From NCBI RefSeq assembly GCF_029784135.1, contig NC_073745.1, positions 245,175,624 to 245,239,623 of the forward strand: DNA of 64,000 nt, in the 5' to 3' direction. The translations under genes were made by a program, and so were the position numbers. Origin of the DNA: Toxorhynchites rutilus septentrionalis (lineage: Eukaryota; Arthropoda; Insecta; Diptera; Culicidae). Shown here in pieces: positions 33,440-44,599 of the stretch. The first letter of the stretch is position 1; each line of letters starts with the position of its first letter. The notes under the pieces were generated by a model, which was given only the letters and a program-made list of their open reading frames with translations, searched no databases and was not told where the DNA came from.

Positions 33440-34633
33440 CGATAAAAAAAAGAAATTTACAAATTTTAAACAAATATAACATGATTTTGTGGAATTCTGT
33501 GATTCATAACATACATGAATGCCTTCTTATTCTATAGGAACGGTAATTTTTCATGCTATGATATGTCAATATTTTTTAGTAGTTGAAGTCAGTGTTGCCA
33601 CATTTTAATCTGTACCAGAGTGGTTAAAATGTTTCTCATCTGTACTTTTTCTTCAAAAAATATGCACCAAAAATATGTACCATCGGAAATATTCGTTGTA
33701 AAAAAAATATTAATAGTATTAAAATATTAGAATGAAAAAAAAACTCATTCATTTACTACAGATACTACATTTACATTTGCCAGTCATTCGAGTGTTTGAT
33801 GATGCTTATACAAAGCCACTATGTTTAATCATATCTTTTGGTCTTAAAATAGTGTTCATCGTATCGTTGCTGAGCCGATTTCGAAGCTTATTTTCGTTCT
33901 GATTATGTTCAGAAAAAGAAAAGGCCGAGGATTGAGGGAACTAGTGGGAACGATACAAACAAGGCATCGAATCACCGAGAATGCATGCGTCAATTTGTTC
34001 ATACATCAAACAATCAATTCTTTCTAGACATCATATTTTTGTCCACCAATCCTGCACTTGCTCATTTTCTGAAACTCTGATTTCATTGCGGAATAATTTC
34101 ACCTTTAGGGTACGGAATTTATTCTCCAGATCTTGTATATTACCATCGTAGAACACTGGAAACGAATTTCGTCCCTATGAAGGTGATCAATTATTGCATT
34201 ATAAATCCTTTATTATTAACAGCACCAAGCGATACTGCGACGTAAAAGTCGTCATGTACCGTCGATGGGGGTGAAAGTGGGTCAAAAAGGGTAGTTTTCG
34301 AGCTTTTTGTTGAATAACTATCGTCAATTAGAGCAAAACACAATTCTGATTACGTAGAAATGTTCTCTAATGATGAACACTCGTTAGTGTTCAAGGAATT
34401 GTTAAATAATATTATTTTTTCACTGAACTACGATTAAATGAAAGTTGATCCAATCTCACCCATCGGAGGGGGTGACAATGGGTCAAAGTAGTGAATATTA
34501 CTTTCTATTAAGAATTGTGTTTAGAAATCAATTTCTCAATAATTTCATTAACAACATGTAAGTTGAATGATTGTTTGAGTTACGAAAATAGTGTCAATCC
34601 ACCTAGAAGTGCGATGAAAAAGATTATATACAG
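33440..34633. other. No gene seen
   Basis: AT-rich. CAGTGTTGCCACATTTTAAT near 33591 is a common kind of insect repeat edge. GGGGGTGAAAGTGGGTCAAA near 34267 recurs in altered form near 34469. No coding evidence. Confidence 0.35.
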
Positions 34634-35477
34634 CCATTCCATGTCAAACCGATATAGTGGTTCTCAGATTTTCGCGAAAAGTGGTAGTTTTGTTCTTTAT
34701 CGCAAAACATTAGACCCGTATTTTTTATCATTAGGGTGATCATTTCCTTTTTATGATTGACAAAAAAATCAACTTTTTTCCCATTTTTCCCAAAAATTAC
34801 ATTTTTCTTAAATTCATAACTTTTGAACTACTGTACCTACATGATCTACATATCAAATTAAATAGGTTACCATTTCCTTTTAAGGGTGGTCCGAAAGATC
34901 ATTTTTTCTCATCTTATCCAAAAATTTCTTTTTTTTTCAAGCACATAACTTTTGAACTACTGCACCGATTCAGATGATCGACATATCACATCAAAGCCAA
35001 TTAGATAATCTCTTTTCGAAAATATTATACTTGCAGAATTTTTAGATTTTGGTCTTGTAATTATTGATTGTATTTTTTTATAGTTTACATTGTCTCGGGA
35101 CAAATGGCGCTATATTTGTTTCATATTTTTTCTTGGAAACTAAGATTTTTTCCAGATAACATATCCAAAATTCCGAGATGCGTTATTTTGTGTTATTCAG
35201 TTATGATTTTCCAAAATTACCCGATGGTCCGAAAAATCATTTTTTTCTTTTTTTGTTTTTTCCAAAAGCGACTTTTTTCATAACTTTTAAACAACCGGGT
35301 CGATTCAGATGATCGATATACCAATTTGAAGCCACATGAAATACCACATATGCATAAAAATTGGATTCTAGTCACACAGATGTTGTCTAGTCGCATAGGA
35401 ATATTGAACGAATACTAAAAACATGTTAACTTTGCAAAATCACTCGAAAACGGAAAAAACCCTATCTATTCGGATAT

Positions 35478-37773
35478 TTTTTTTTTTAACCAAAATATAT
35501 ATTTTATTAAGGCTCATATGGCGTCAGCCTAACGGGGCCGGGAGTTCAAGATTTTGACAATGTTTGCTTAGACTATGTTAGTAATATGTAACCGATTACT
35601 CGCGGTTGACTCGAGGTTAGTATTACAAGTGTTCTCATAATTGGTATGTCGCAGTCTTCGATGCTCTGTACGTGTGCCCGACACGGGATACTTCCTTATG
35701 GGATGCAGCTGACCATTAATCAGCAACGCCCCCCTAGTCTGTACCCCATATCTAGCGTGGTGCGTCTTTCTCGACTCGAGGAATCCAGGATAGAATGGTC
35801 ACTAGCCGGCGCAATCATCAGCTCGTGTAGAGTTGTCATGAGCGGTACAACCTTTGGCTCTTGTTGAATAATCAGTGGACTGCACAACCTTCGGCCCGTG
35901 CATCTGTAAAGAGTGTGTGTATGTATTGCCGCGACTAAGTAAAAGTTTATCGATCGGATAGGAGGGATATGAAACGGGGACACAACGAAGGAAACATCAT
36001 TAAACGTTGACATCGGCGTTTCTGAGGAACAGGTATAGATGAAGCAGAAGATCAGGATCCCGGCTACCTAAGATATCCCGGACGGGGATATCCGATTGTC
36101 TGCCTTGTGCTCTCAGTGCTCTAGTGAGCTGAGAGCGAGCAGCATGGAACCGGATACACGACCAGACAACATGCTCGATGTCGTGGTAGCCATCACCACA
36201 ATCACAAAGATTGTTTGCTGCGAGCCCAATGCGATAGAGATGCGCGTTTAGGTTGTAGTGATTGGACATAAGCCGAGATATCACGCGAATGAAATCACGA
36301 CCTACATTCAATCCCTTGAACCATGCACTCGTCGAGACCTTAGGGATAATCGTGTGTAACCAACGACCGAACTCATCACCACTCCACATGCGCTGCCAAC
36401 TACCGAGCGTATACTGACGAGGAACCAACTACCAACTACCGAGCGTAGGTGATCTGGGATTCCATGGATTTTTTGTCGCATGGACAGATCAAAAATGACA
36501 GAGGAATTGCAGAAGTATGGGAAGCAAACTTGGTTGGAGATGCCTGGTGAAGGGTGCACGTCGTGAGTAAGGTACTCATGGTATAAAGACATAAAACTTG
36601 ACTGAGGAATCAGTTGGAGTAGATTTTCGAAGTTATCAATCACCAATGGATTCATGATCTTGCAACGGATGAGAAATCTGTAGGATAATTCTGTGAACCG
36701 AAGAGTAAGCGGGGGTACTCCTGCCAAAACTTCGAGACTCATCGTATGTGTCGAAGGCAAACACCCCATTGCTATACGCAAGCAACGATATTGTATTCTC
36801 TCCAGCTTGAGAATATGAATCCTGGCAGCTGATCGGAAGCAAAAACTGCCATATTCTAACACTGATAATATCGTTGTTTTGTATAACTGAATGAGGTCTC
36901 CTGGATGGGCACCCCACCATGTTCCGGTAATTGTTTGGAGAAAATTGATTCTTTGCTGGCATTTCTGTTTCAAATACGCAATGTGTCTCCCCCAGGTACA
37001 CTTAGAATCAAAATATACACCCAGGTATTTGAAAAACATAGAGTGTTGGATCGTTTTGCCGGATAGGTGAAGCTGGAATTGGGCGGGTTCGTGCTTCCTA
37101 GATAAAACGACCATTTCAGTTTTCTCCGTAGAGAATTCGATACCCAGCTTGAGGGCCCACGTGAACAGATTGTTCAGGGTATCTTGCAACGACTTTTGCA
37201 GAACGGATTAGTACCCGTGATGGAAATAACTCCATCGTCTGCAAGTTGTCTCAGCGTGCAGTCTCTAGTTAGACAATCATCCATATCATTGACGTAAAAA
37301 CTGTACAAGAGGGGGCTTAGGCAGGAGCCTTGTGGTAGGCCCATAAAACTGTAACGAGAAGATTTCGAGCTGCCATAAGAGAAAATCATGTGCTTTTCTG
37401 ACAGTAAATTGTACAGGAAATTGTTAAGAATTGGTGAAAGTCCACGATTATGAAGCTTCTCTGAGAGAATTTCCATGGAAACTGAATCAAATGCCCCTTT
37501 GATATCGAGAAAAACGGAAGCCATTTGTTCTTTGCGAGCAAATGCGATTTGGATTTCAGAAGATAGCAGCGCGAGACAATCATTTGTCCCTTTACCTCGG
37601 CGGAAGCCAAACTGCGTATTTGACAGCAAATTGTTCGTTTCGACCCACTTGTCTAAACGAAGTAGAATCATTTTCTCTAACAATTTGCGAATACAGGATA
37701 ACATTGCAATCGGCCTATACGAGTTGTGATCGCAAGCCGGCTTGTTGGGTTTTCGTATTGTTATGTAAAAATG
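35478..37773 (-). mobile_element. LINE C, 5' truncated relative of A and B
   Basis: The target duplication CTATTCGGATAT lies at 35466-35477 and 37774-37785. The poly-T edge at 35478 leads into a 3' UTR unlike that of A and B, then ORF2 remnants. The 5' end stops in the reverse transcriptase, just upstream of MLSCIRKLLEKMI. Residue similarity to A and B is clear but lower than between A and B, so it is a sister family. Confidence 0.88.
36000..37704 (-). pseudogene. LINE C ORF2 remnant, RNase H domain deleted
   Basis: Three overlapping frames. At 37704-37174 are RT motifs FGFRRGKGTNDC, FLDIKGAFDSVS, GLPQGSCLSPLL and LADDG. At 37189-36308 lies the thumb and connector (EFSTEKTEMVV, FKYLGVYFDSKC). 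At 36428-36000 is the C-terminal part with CDCGDGYHDIEHVVWSC. A frameshift separates the first two near 37180. Compared with element A, the whole RNase H region (TDGSS to PSHCS) is missing. At the gap, CCAACTACCGAGCGTA appears twice (about 36398 and 36431), suggesting a deletion at short direct repeats. Not functional. Confidence 0.85.
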
Positions 37774-37785
37774 CTATTCGGATAT

Positions 37786-38558
37786 GTTATGTAAAAAAAA
37801 ACCTCAGCTTTCAAGAAAAAATATAAAAAATATGGTAACCTTAGTTCCGAGACCATTTAAGCTTTTAAAAACAATTACAATCAATAATTACGAACACGAA
37901 GTCAGTTTTTTTTATCAAGTGTAATGTTTCTACTAGCTCATTGGCTTTAATCTGATATATCGATCATCTAAATCGGTCCAGTAGTTCAAATGTATGAATT
38001 ATTGAAATAGGTCATTTTTGGAAAAACAAAAAAAAAGGGGGGAAAGTTAATTTTTCGGAACACCATAAATGGAAATTGCCACCCTGATAAAAAATAATAA
38101 AAAATACGGGTCTAATATTTTACGATGAGGAATAAAACTACCAATTTTCATAAAAATCTGACAATCACTATACCGGTTTGGCATGGAATTCAATTTTGCG
38201 CTTGACACATTCTCACCCCCACTCAGTGTAAATAAGAGATTATTTAGAAAATATTAAAATTCAAATGGAAACAAATTTTTGATGTTCAAAATCAGTAATG
38301 ACTCATCTGTCAAGACTTTGAAGAATAATTCTATGCAACATTAACAATTTTAGTAGTTCTGTATTATGCTCGACATGAGATCTTTTCTGAGGTGTTTTTT
38401 GATGGCTATTTACACATCAAACTTTGATGAATTATTAAATAATAACTATTTGTACTACAGTTAAGTATTATGCATTGGAAGTTGTGGAAATATGTCTCCT
38501 ATTAAACGATTCACAGCTTTCAAAAATATTCGCAATATTTGTCAAGACATTACTAATA
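37786..38558. other. Right half of the split foldback repeat, then no feature
   Basis: 37786-38190 is repeat sequence described with 34634-38190. 38191-38558 is AT-rich without recognisable coding or repeat content. Confidence 0.4.
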
Positions 38559-38930
38559 CGAGGGTCGTTCAAAAAATAAGTTTCAGTGCCTCAGAAGTCG
38601 CGAAAAAATAAAGTTAGGACAAAAAAACGAGGTGATTTTCGTGATCTACGTTTTATTTTATATTTTTCTACATAATCGCCGTAACGTTCGAGGCATTTTT
38701 CATAGCGTGGCACTAGTTTTTCTATTCCGAGCGCGAAGTGCGTAGCGTCCAACTTTTCGAAGTACGATGTAACTGCGTCACGAATTTCTTCAGTGTTATC
38801 GAATCGTTGACCGCCGAACGCCTGTTTCATCACCATACTATTGTGAAGCTTTGGAAATTCGTGACGCAGTCACATCGTACTTCAAAAAGTTGAACGCTAC
38901 GCACTTCGCGCTCGGAATAGAAAAAAACCA
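38559..38930 (-). pseudogene. mariner C-terminal relic joined to a short inverted copy
   Basis: After TA at 38557-38558, the end CGAGGGTCGTTCAAAAAATA leads on the minus strand into 81 codons, including MKQAFGGQRFDNTEEIRDAV and CLERYGDYVEK. These match the C-terminus of mariner transposases. At about 38850-38930 the plus strand repeats EIRDAVTSYFKKLNATHFAL, so two copies sit head to head with about 14 unrelated bases between. The catalytic domain is absent. The other terminus was not found. Confidence 0.78.
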
Positions 38931-39042
38931 AACAGCAACCGCAGCACCACTAGTAACTAAAATAATCACAAACACAATTAATTATAACAGCAAAAAAATT
39001 TCTAGCAAATTGGTAAATTTAGGCAAACTAATTATTTCTCTC

Positions 39043-39309
39043 TGACGGCGCCAGAGAGTTGTGTGGATAGCGTAACAGCCTCACAATCCGATCGGCCTGG
39101 GTTCAATCCCAGCTGGCGTCGTTGGGATTTTCTGAGGCGAAAAATCTCTGGTTACGTCTTCCTTCGGAGGGGAAGTAAAAGAAGTTGGCCCGGCTCATGA
39201 GTTGTTGAGTCTGATAGGTAGGAACAGGTGGAGTCACCACCCTGATGTCAGTGATTGGCACTGAAGTGGCGGAAATAGGCCGACGAAAAATAAGAGAAAA
39301 TAAAAAAAA
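39043..39309 (+). mobile_element. tRNA-derived SINE
   Basis: The 267-bp element is flanked by the 14-bp duplication TAATTATTTCTCTC (39029-39042 and 39310-39323). It has an A-box-like GTGGATAGCGTAACAG and a B box GGGTTCAATCCCAGC, and an A-rich tail GAAAATAAAAAAAAT. Transcribed by RNA polymerase III in principle; movement would need LINE proteins. Resembles the tRNA-related SINEs known from mosquitoes; family not assigned. Confidence 0.85.
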
Positions 39310-39415
39310 TAATTATTTCTCTCAGTGTGGCGATTGATCGATTGTTTTGGGGTGACTAATCGTATCGAATAACGAAAGCTGAAAAATTAACGATTAATTT
39401 TAAACAACGGGGATC

Positions 39416-39559
39416 TTTTTTTTGTGAATTTCAACACATTTTGGCTAGTTCATCAATTTTGCTTCCTTTTTTGGAAGAATGTCGGAAGTGATAATTGAAC
39501 TCGTGACCCTTAGCGTGAGAGATATGGATGTTACCTCTACGCCAGATCGCCTCTCATAT
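39416..39559 (-). mobile_element. Second, shorter tRNA-derived SINE
   Basis: On the minus strand: A box TGGCGTAGAGGTAAC, then about 30 bases later GGTCACGAGTTCAATTATC as B box, ending in an A-run near 39416. The 8-bp flank CGGGGATC lies at 39408-39415 and 39560-39567. At about 144 bp it is shorter than the SINE 100 bases away and not the same family. Confidence 0.72.
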
Positions 39560-39567
39560 CGGGGATC

Positions 39568-40635
39568 ACTACTTGTAACTATTCGAATTATTTTTTTCAT
39601 TGTTGAGAGATAGATATAAAATAATGGTATGACAATTAATCCGGGCAGTACTTCTATTTAAATTGTATTTGATAGCAGATAACAATCCGAGAGTCCTAGA
39701 TTTATAATAGTTTCTGATACCACCTCTTTTGGACACGCTGGAGGTCTAAAGATTTGACCACCACACCAAAAACGAACAGTCTCATATATTGTTAGAGACT
39801 AACCCAATGATTGATCCATATTTCTTTTAATATCAGTTGCTGGTTAATCTTTCAAAGAAGAATATTTGATTGCACTACGTACTCATTGTCATCTTATGTT
39901 TCCTAAAGCACATCTTAAGATTTATTTTCTACAATTATATCTATCAAGCTATGCTAACAATGGTATATCAATGCGGGAAGCTTTTCACTCCTTTTAGCAG
40001 CTAAATTTTAGAACTTGAATATCCGAATCTCCCAGCGGGATTCGGTCGAGTACTTGCGACACCCAAATTTGGCAGCCAGTACGCAAGAAGGTAACTACGA
40101 AAGTGTCCAGGAAATATACCCAGAGCGACAGAGCAGAAAAGGTGACCGGGCGACGAACAATTTAAACATATAGCCTATCTTGTAGCTTTTCTAGGATGTA
40201 ACCATTTCGTGATTAGCAATAGACATTTAACTGTTAAGGTGGTATTCTGGACTACAAAAAATCTAATAGGTCGATTTTTGACGCAGGAGTACGTCTTTCT
40301 TTTTTATACTGGGATGGAAGTTCTATGTTTGGAATACGAGAACATTACGTCGGTACAGCGAGATTTCGAGCGTGAATTCCTTATAGCCAACTAAATGAAA
40401 TAGTATGATAACCACTTCATCCGAAGGATAAAATGTTTACGCGATATATGCTTGTTATTTATTGATCCAAAAACTTGTTCAATAACTTCAAAATTGCTTT
40501 CAAACCAGCTTATTGAACACAACTGTATGTAAGCGGGTGCGCGCTCAGAAATCCACTCAGTTATAATTGTACAACGGTTGTAACATGTTATCGCTGCTGT
40601 GGCGTAGCTAACTACGTTCATCAAGAAAGGCGCTG
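39568..40635. other. No gene seen
   Basis: No shared repeat or convincing coding sequence. A 61-codon frame at 40209-40394 has no motif. The right end near 40600 may include the start of the Jockey-like element. Confidence 0.35.
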
Positions 40636-42760
40636 ATGAACGGTGTCATCAAGACTCTGTTTGAGCAAACAAACGGCATTGGTGCATCGGGTTCGTTAAA
40701 GACTCCCCCTAAGACCGAAAGATAACCCAGCGGGATGAAGTAGTAACGCTAAGAAGGTGGCCAACGAAAATTTGAGCACCGAGAATTAAAAGTTACTACT
40801 GTGAAGAAGGTGAACAACAAGGAGAAAGCTCCTGCTACTGCCGGTATAGCTGTAGCAAAGAAAAAATCAACTAAACCATCGATAACCGTTGCACAGAAGC
40901 TGAAAACACCGATACCACAGATAGTGTTCGATAGCAATCATCCACCGTATGACTTGTGACGATCAACCGATGATGATAGCAACGATTACTACGAGTACTC
41001 CACATAAAAACGAAACGTGAAACGTCTACTACAACTGAAGGAATATGCAACCTATTTGCCAAACATTTTACATTTGATGATACGGTAATTACTCAGGATC
41101 AATCTGACAGTGCTGTAGGGGACGTGCCTCCAGGAGCGATGAGTTTGAGTATTAGTGAGTATGATGAGGAAGATGTTCTCGATGCCATAAGGAAAATGAA
41201 GTCGTCTACCAAACCTGGACCGGATGGGATTCCTTCTATTGTTCTTATTAAATGTGCTCGGTCGATCTGTGAGCCGTTAAGATCCATCTACAACAAGTCG
41301 CTTTCGCAAGCAGTGTTTCCACAATGCTGGAAAAAATCCATTATGTTCCCAGCGTTTAAGAAGGGCCACAAGAATGATGTAATGAATTACCGCGGCGTGG
41401 CGTCACTATGTGCAGGATCCAAATTATTTGAAATTCTGATAAACAATGAAATGTTTAGATTTGCAAAATCATATATTTCCCAAGATCAACATGGTTTCTT
41501 TCCGGGGAGGTCTACAGCTACGAACTTAGTACAATTTACCTCGTTGTGCTTGAAATCCATGGAACAGGGAGGGTAAGTCGATGTGGTGTACACGGATCTA
41601 AAATCTGCGTTTGACAGAGTAAACCACAAAATCCTTCTGTCCAAGCTAGACCGCCTGGGAGTGGCGACGAATCTCGTAAAATGGATGCAATCATACTTGA
41701 CAAACCGTCAGCTTAACGTTAAGTTAGGGACTACCGAATCTGAACCGTTTACTAACCCCTCCGGTGTCCCACAAGGTAGCAATCTTGGACCATTATTGTT
41801 CTCCTTGTTCTTCAATGATGTCTGCTATGCCGTGCCACAGGGATGTCGAATCATATATGCCGATGACTTCAAAATATATTGGCACGTGAAGTCTGTCGAT
41901 GACTGCAAGATGTTGCAAACGATCATTGACATTTTTGCGAGTTAGTGCAGGCGAAACTATCTGATCATAAACGTGAAGAAGTGCACAGTCATCTCATTCA
42001 CTAGGAAGAAAACCCCTATTATCTGGACCTACCGCATAGGGAATGAACCATTGGAAAGGACACACGTTGTGAAGGACCTCGGTGTAATGCTGGACTCAGA
42101 GCTAAACTTCCGTGAACATTATGACTATGTCATCAACAAAGCCAACCGAAACTTAGGGTTCATCTTCCGGATATCCGCCGAATTCCGTGACCCATACTGC
42201 TTAAGATCTCTGTATTTCAGTTTAGTCCGGTCCACATTGGAAACAGCGGTTGTAGTATGGAGTCCCTTTCGCACGGTATGGATCGAAAGGATTGGGAGAA
42301 TAGAATCGAAGTTTCTGAGGTACGCATTGAGATTTCTGCCTTGGCAAAACCCAAATGAGCTCCCATCGTATGAAAGCCGATGCCGTCTGCTGGGAATGGA
42401 TACACTGGAGAAGAGACGGAACATAATTTAAGCCACATTCGTCGGAAAACTTCTTCTTGGCGAGATCGATGCCCCATGGATTCTCGCTCGAATCAATATT
42501 AACGTTGTACCACGACCACTCAGACAGCGGAGTTTCCTTCGACTTCCACCACACCGAACAGATTATGCTCAGCACGAACCAGTTTCATCTATGTGTGTTC
42601 TTTTTAATTCTTTTTATTATTTGTTTGATTTCAATGTGAGCTGTAAAGTTTTCCGTGATCGAATTTTAAATGTAGTTTAAGTGTAGTATTCATGTAGACC
42701 TTGAAGTCCGATGGATGAATTGTAAAACAATAAACAATAAACAATAAACAATAAACGAAT
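40636..42760 (+). mobile_element. Jockey-like LINE, decayed, large internal deletion
   Basis: A small 29-codon frame (40636-40725, MNGVIKTLFEQTNGIGASGS) and a Lys-rich frame near 40801-40960 may be ORF1 remnants. Reverse transcriptase begins at about 41025, so most of ORF1 and the endonuclease are missing. The element ends in four copies of AATAAAC (about 42729-42756), a common LINE tail type. Clade by motif pattern; the 5' boundary and target duplication are unknown. Confidence 0.7.
41025..42678 (+). pseudogene. Jockey-like reverse transcriptase with three in-frame stops
   Basis: One frame reads from about 41025 to 42678, interrupted only by TAA at 41574, TAG at 41943 and TAA at 42429. Motifs: GICNLFAKHF, KPGPDGIPS, YRGVASLCAGSKLFE, QHGFFPGRSTATNL, VYTDLKSAFDRVNHK with the first Asp, SGVPQGSNLGPLLF, and YADDFKIYW. 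Thumb follows (KKCTVISFTRK, VKDLGVMLD) and the usual C-terminus (WSPF, RIESKFLRYALRFL). No frameshift is visible, unusual for an element with three stops. Non-functional. Confidence 0.88.
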
Positions 42761-43059
42761 TAAAATGAAATTAAATTAAAAAATTAAATGTAAATTAAAA
42801 TGAAATGTACACATAATAATACACTACACTACTCACACACGCTAATATAACACGCAACAGCAACACTGGCAACACGTCATGTTGCAACGAACATAGACGT
42901 CAAAAACTACACCAAAACGTACACACTCATACACGCGCAAAACTGACACAAAAAACACACAACACATGTTCACGAAAGGAAGTAAGTTTTTTCACTGGCC
43001 TTTGTGCCAGTTTTTCCTACCAGAATTAGAAGCGAGTTATAAGTGAAAGAGTGCGGAAG

Positions 43060-43960
43060 TTGAACTGCTGTAGGTATCATTTATATGCCGACGATTTTCA
43101 CCTCCATTTTTCTGGTTTGTCCGAAAACTTAATCGATATTGTTGAACAAATTAACAATGATATAGGGTAAATTATAAACTGAAGTAACAGAAATGGACTT
43201 AAATTAAATGCCAAGAAAACTCAATCGATAATTTTCAAGACTCCTTTTGAAATATCATGTAACCCACCACTAATAAAGATAGACCGAGAATAGATTCCGT
43301 TTTCGAAAACGGTCAAGAATCTGGGAATTCCAATGGATTACCATCTCGAGTGGAGAGCCCAAGCTAATGACACTTGCAAAAAAATTTTTTTTTTCGGTCT
43401 TCACTCATTAGTTTCACTGCAAGACTCGACACCAGAACTAACTACAATTAGCCAAATCATTACTTATCCCACTTTTCAACTACGCAGATGTTTTATATTC
43501 TTCAGTCTCTAGTTGGAACGTAACTAAATTGGCATTTAACTCTATCATGAGATACGTATTGACCCTCTGTCGTTAAGAACACATAAGTGAATTTTGGGAT
43601 TTTTTTCTTTCGAAAATCACCTAAAATTAAAAATGTGTTATCAAACTCACAGGATCTTATCTGGAGGTCCATCATATCTACAAACCTTTTTTGTGTGTTT
43701 GAGATCCTCACGATCTACGAATTTGAAGGTTTCAAGAAACAGAACAGGCGTATTAAATAAATCATTCCGCTAACGTGCTATAATGTTATAGAACAACCTT
43801 CCTTTTAACTGCAAGCGTTCTTCTTCATGTTCTGCATTCAAAAGATTGTGTAGTCAATACTTTTTATCAAGGAATTAATCGCCATATTACTGTAGTGTAT
43901 ACTTTAAGAACCGTTTAGGTTATTTAAACTATACTATACTATACTATACTAAACTGGTTT
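43060..43960 (+). pseudogene. Old LINE reverse transcriptase relic
   Basis: YADDFHLHFSGLSENLIDIV near 43086, then NGLKLNAKKTQSIIF and KTVKNLGIPMDYHLEW. In another frame PLFNYADVLYSSVSSWNVTK, and near 43760 VLNKSFRVRAIMLWNNLPF. These are the late RT and C-terminal motifs of Jockey/CR1-like LINEs. Many frameshifts and stops. It ends near a TATAC microsatellite (about 43928-43950), which may be the LINE tail. Clearly older than the element at 40636. Confidence 0.7.
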
Positions 43961-44191
43961 CATACGAAAAAAAACAAAAGTATCAAAACTCCTCACCGTT
44001 TGAACTAAAACTCCATAGCACAATATCGATGCGGATGTCTATAATTGGCAGGATATAATTTATCCCTGATAGCTGAAAAGCAATCATCATTTGTACATTA
44101 AAAATCCGGTCGATAACGAGCTCGTTAGCCAACAAGGAACCTATCGTAAGTAACTACAAAATACCCTTTCAATCTATCTCGCTATTGAGGT

Positions 44192-44542
44192 TCAAACCAA
44201 CGAAGCTTGCTCTCCTCCACATTTCAAGGGAAGCAAACCGAGTGTATAGAATTTCGATGCACGCGATGTGCGTAGATCTTTTCTTCGATCTAGAGCAATA
44301 AGTGTAAGTCGGTACGATTGACATCGTTCCTTCATTTTGATATCATTTGCCATAACTTCTTCGTAAGTCACAGATGGATCTCCGAAAGCGGATCTAATGT
44401 GTGAAAATAGTCGTTTGAATGCATTTATTGGATGAAACCAGAGTATCAAATTTTTATTATTCAAGTCTCTTATCGCGATGTTCGTCGTTTCCTTTTTATT
44501 ACACAAACTTGAACTAATTTGATTAAATCGGATTTCGAACAT
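44192..44542 (-). CDS. Unrecognised 116-codon frame
   Basis: Begins MFEIRFNQISSSLCNKKETT and contains FKRLFSHIRSAFGDPSVTYE and YRLTLIALDRRKDLRTSRAS. Codons look less random than in most frames here, and charged residues are well spread, so it may be part of an old transposon protein. No catalytic motif, start context or neighbour supports a function. It could be chance. Confidence 0.2.
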   Translation of the reverse strand: MFEIRFNQISSSLCNKKETTNIAIRDLNNKNLILWFHPINAFKRLFSHIRSAFGDPSVTYEEVMANDIKMKERCQSYRLTLIALDRRKDLRTSRASKFYTLGLLPLKCGGEQASLV

Positions 44543-44599
44543 ATTATTAAGTAATTTGAACTAATTTATGTCCGCGTCGAACGCGGCGACTCTCCGAAT

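Larger units (their letters stand above)
34634..38190. repeat. Foldback-type dispersed repeat, split by LINE C
   Basis: The left part starts CCATTCCATGTCAAACCGAT and includes CGATTCAGATGATCGACATA (twice, near 34966 and 35300). The right part (37786-38190) is its reverse complement in broad outline, ending with TACCGGTTTGGCATGGAAT. LINE C sits between at 35478-37773. Fragments of the same family are at 2686, 5260 and 62230-62850. Confidence 0.6.

Noticed and set aside
39043..39130. Possible tRNA gene (A and B boxes)
   Set aside because: No cloverleaf can be folded around the boxes, and target duplications plus an A-rich tail show it is a SINE.
42729..42756. (AATAAAC)4 as an independent microsatellite
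   Set aside because: It follows directly on the Jockey-like ORF and 3' UTR and is best read as the LINE tail.
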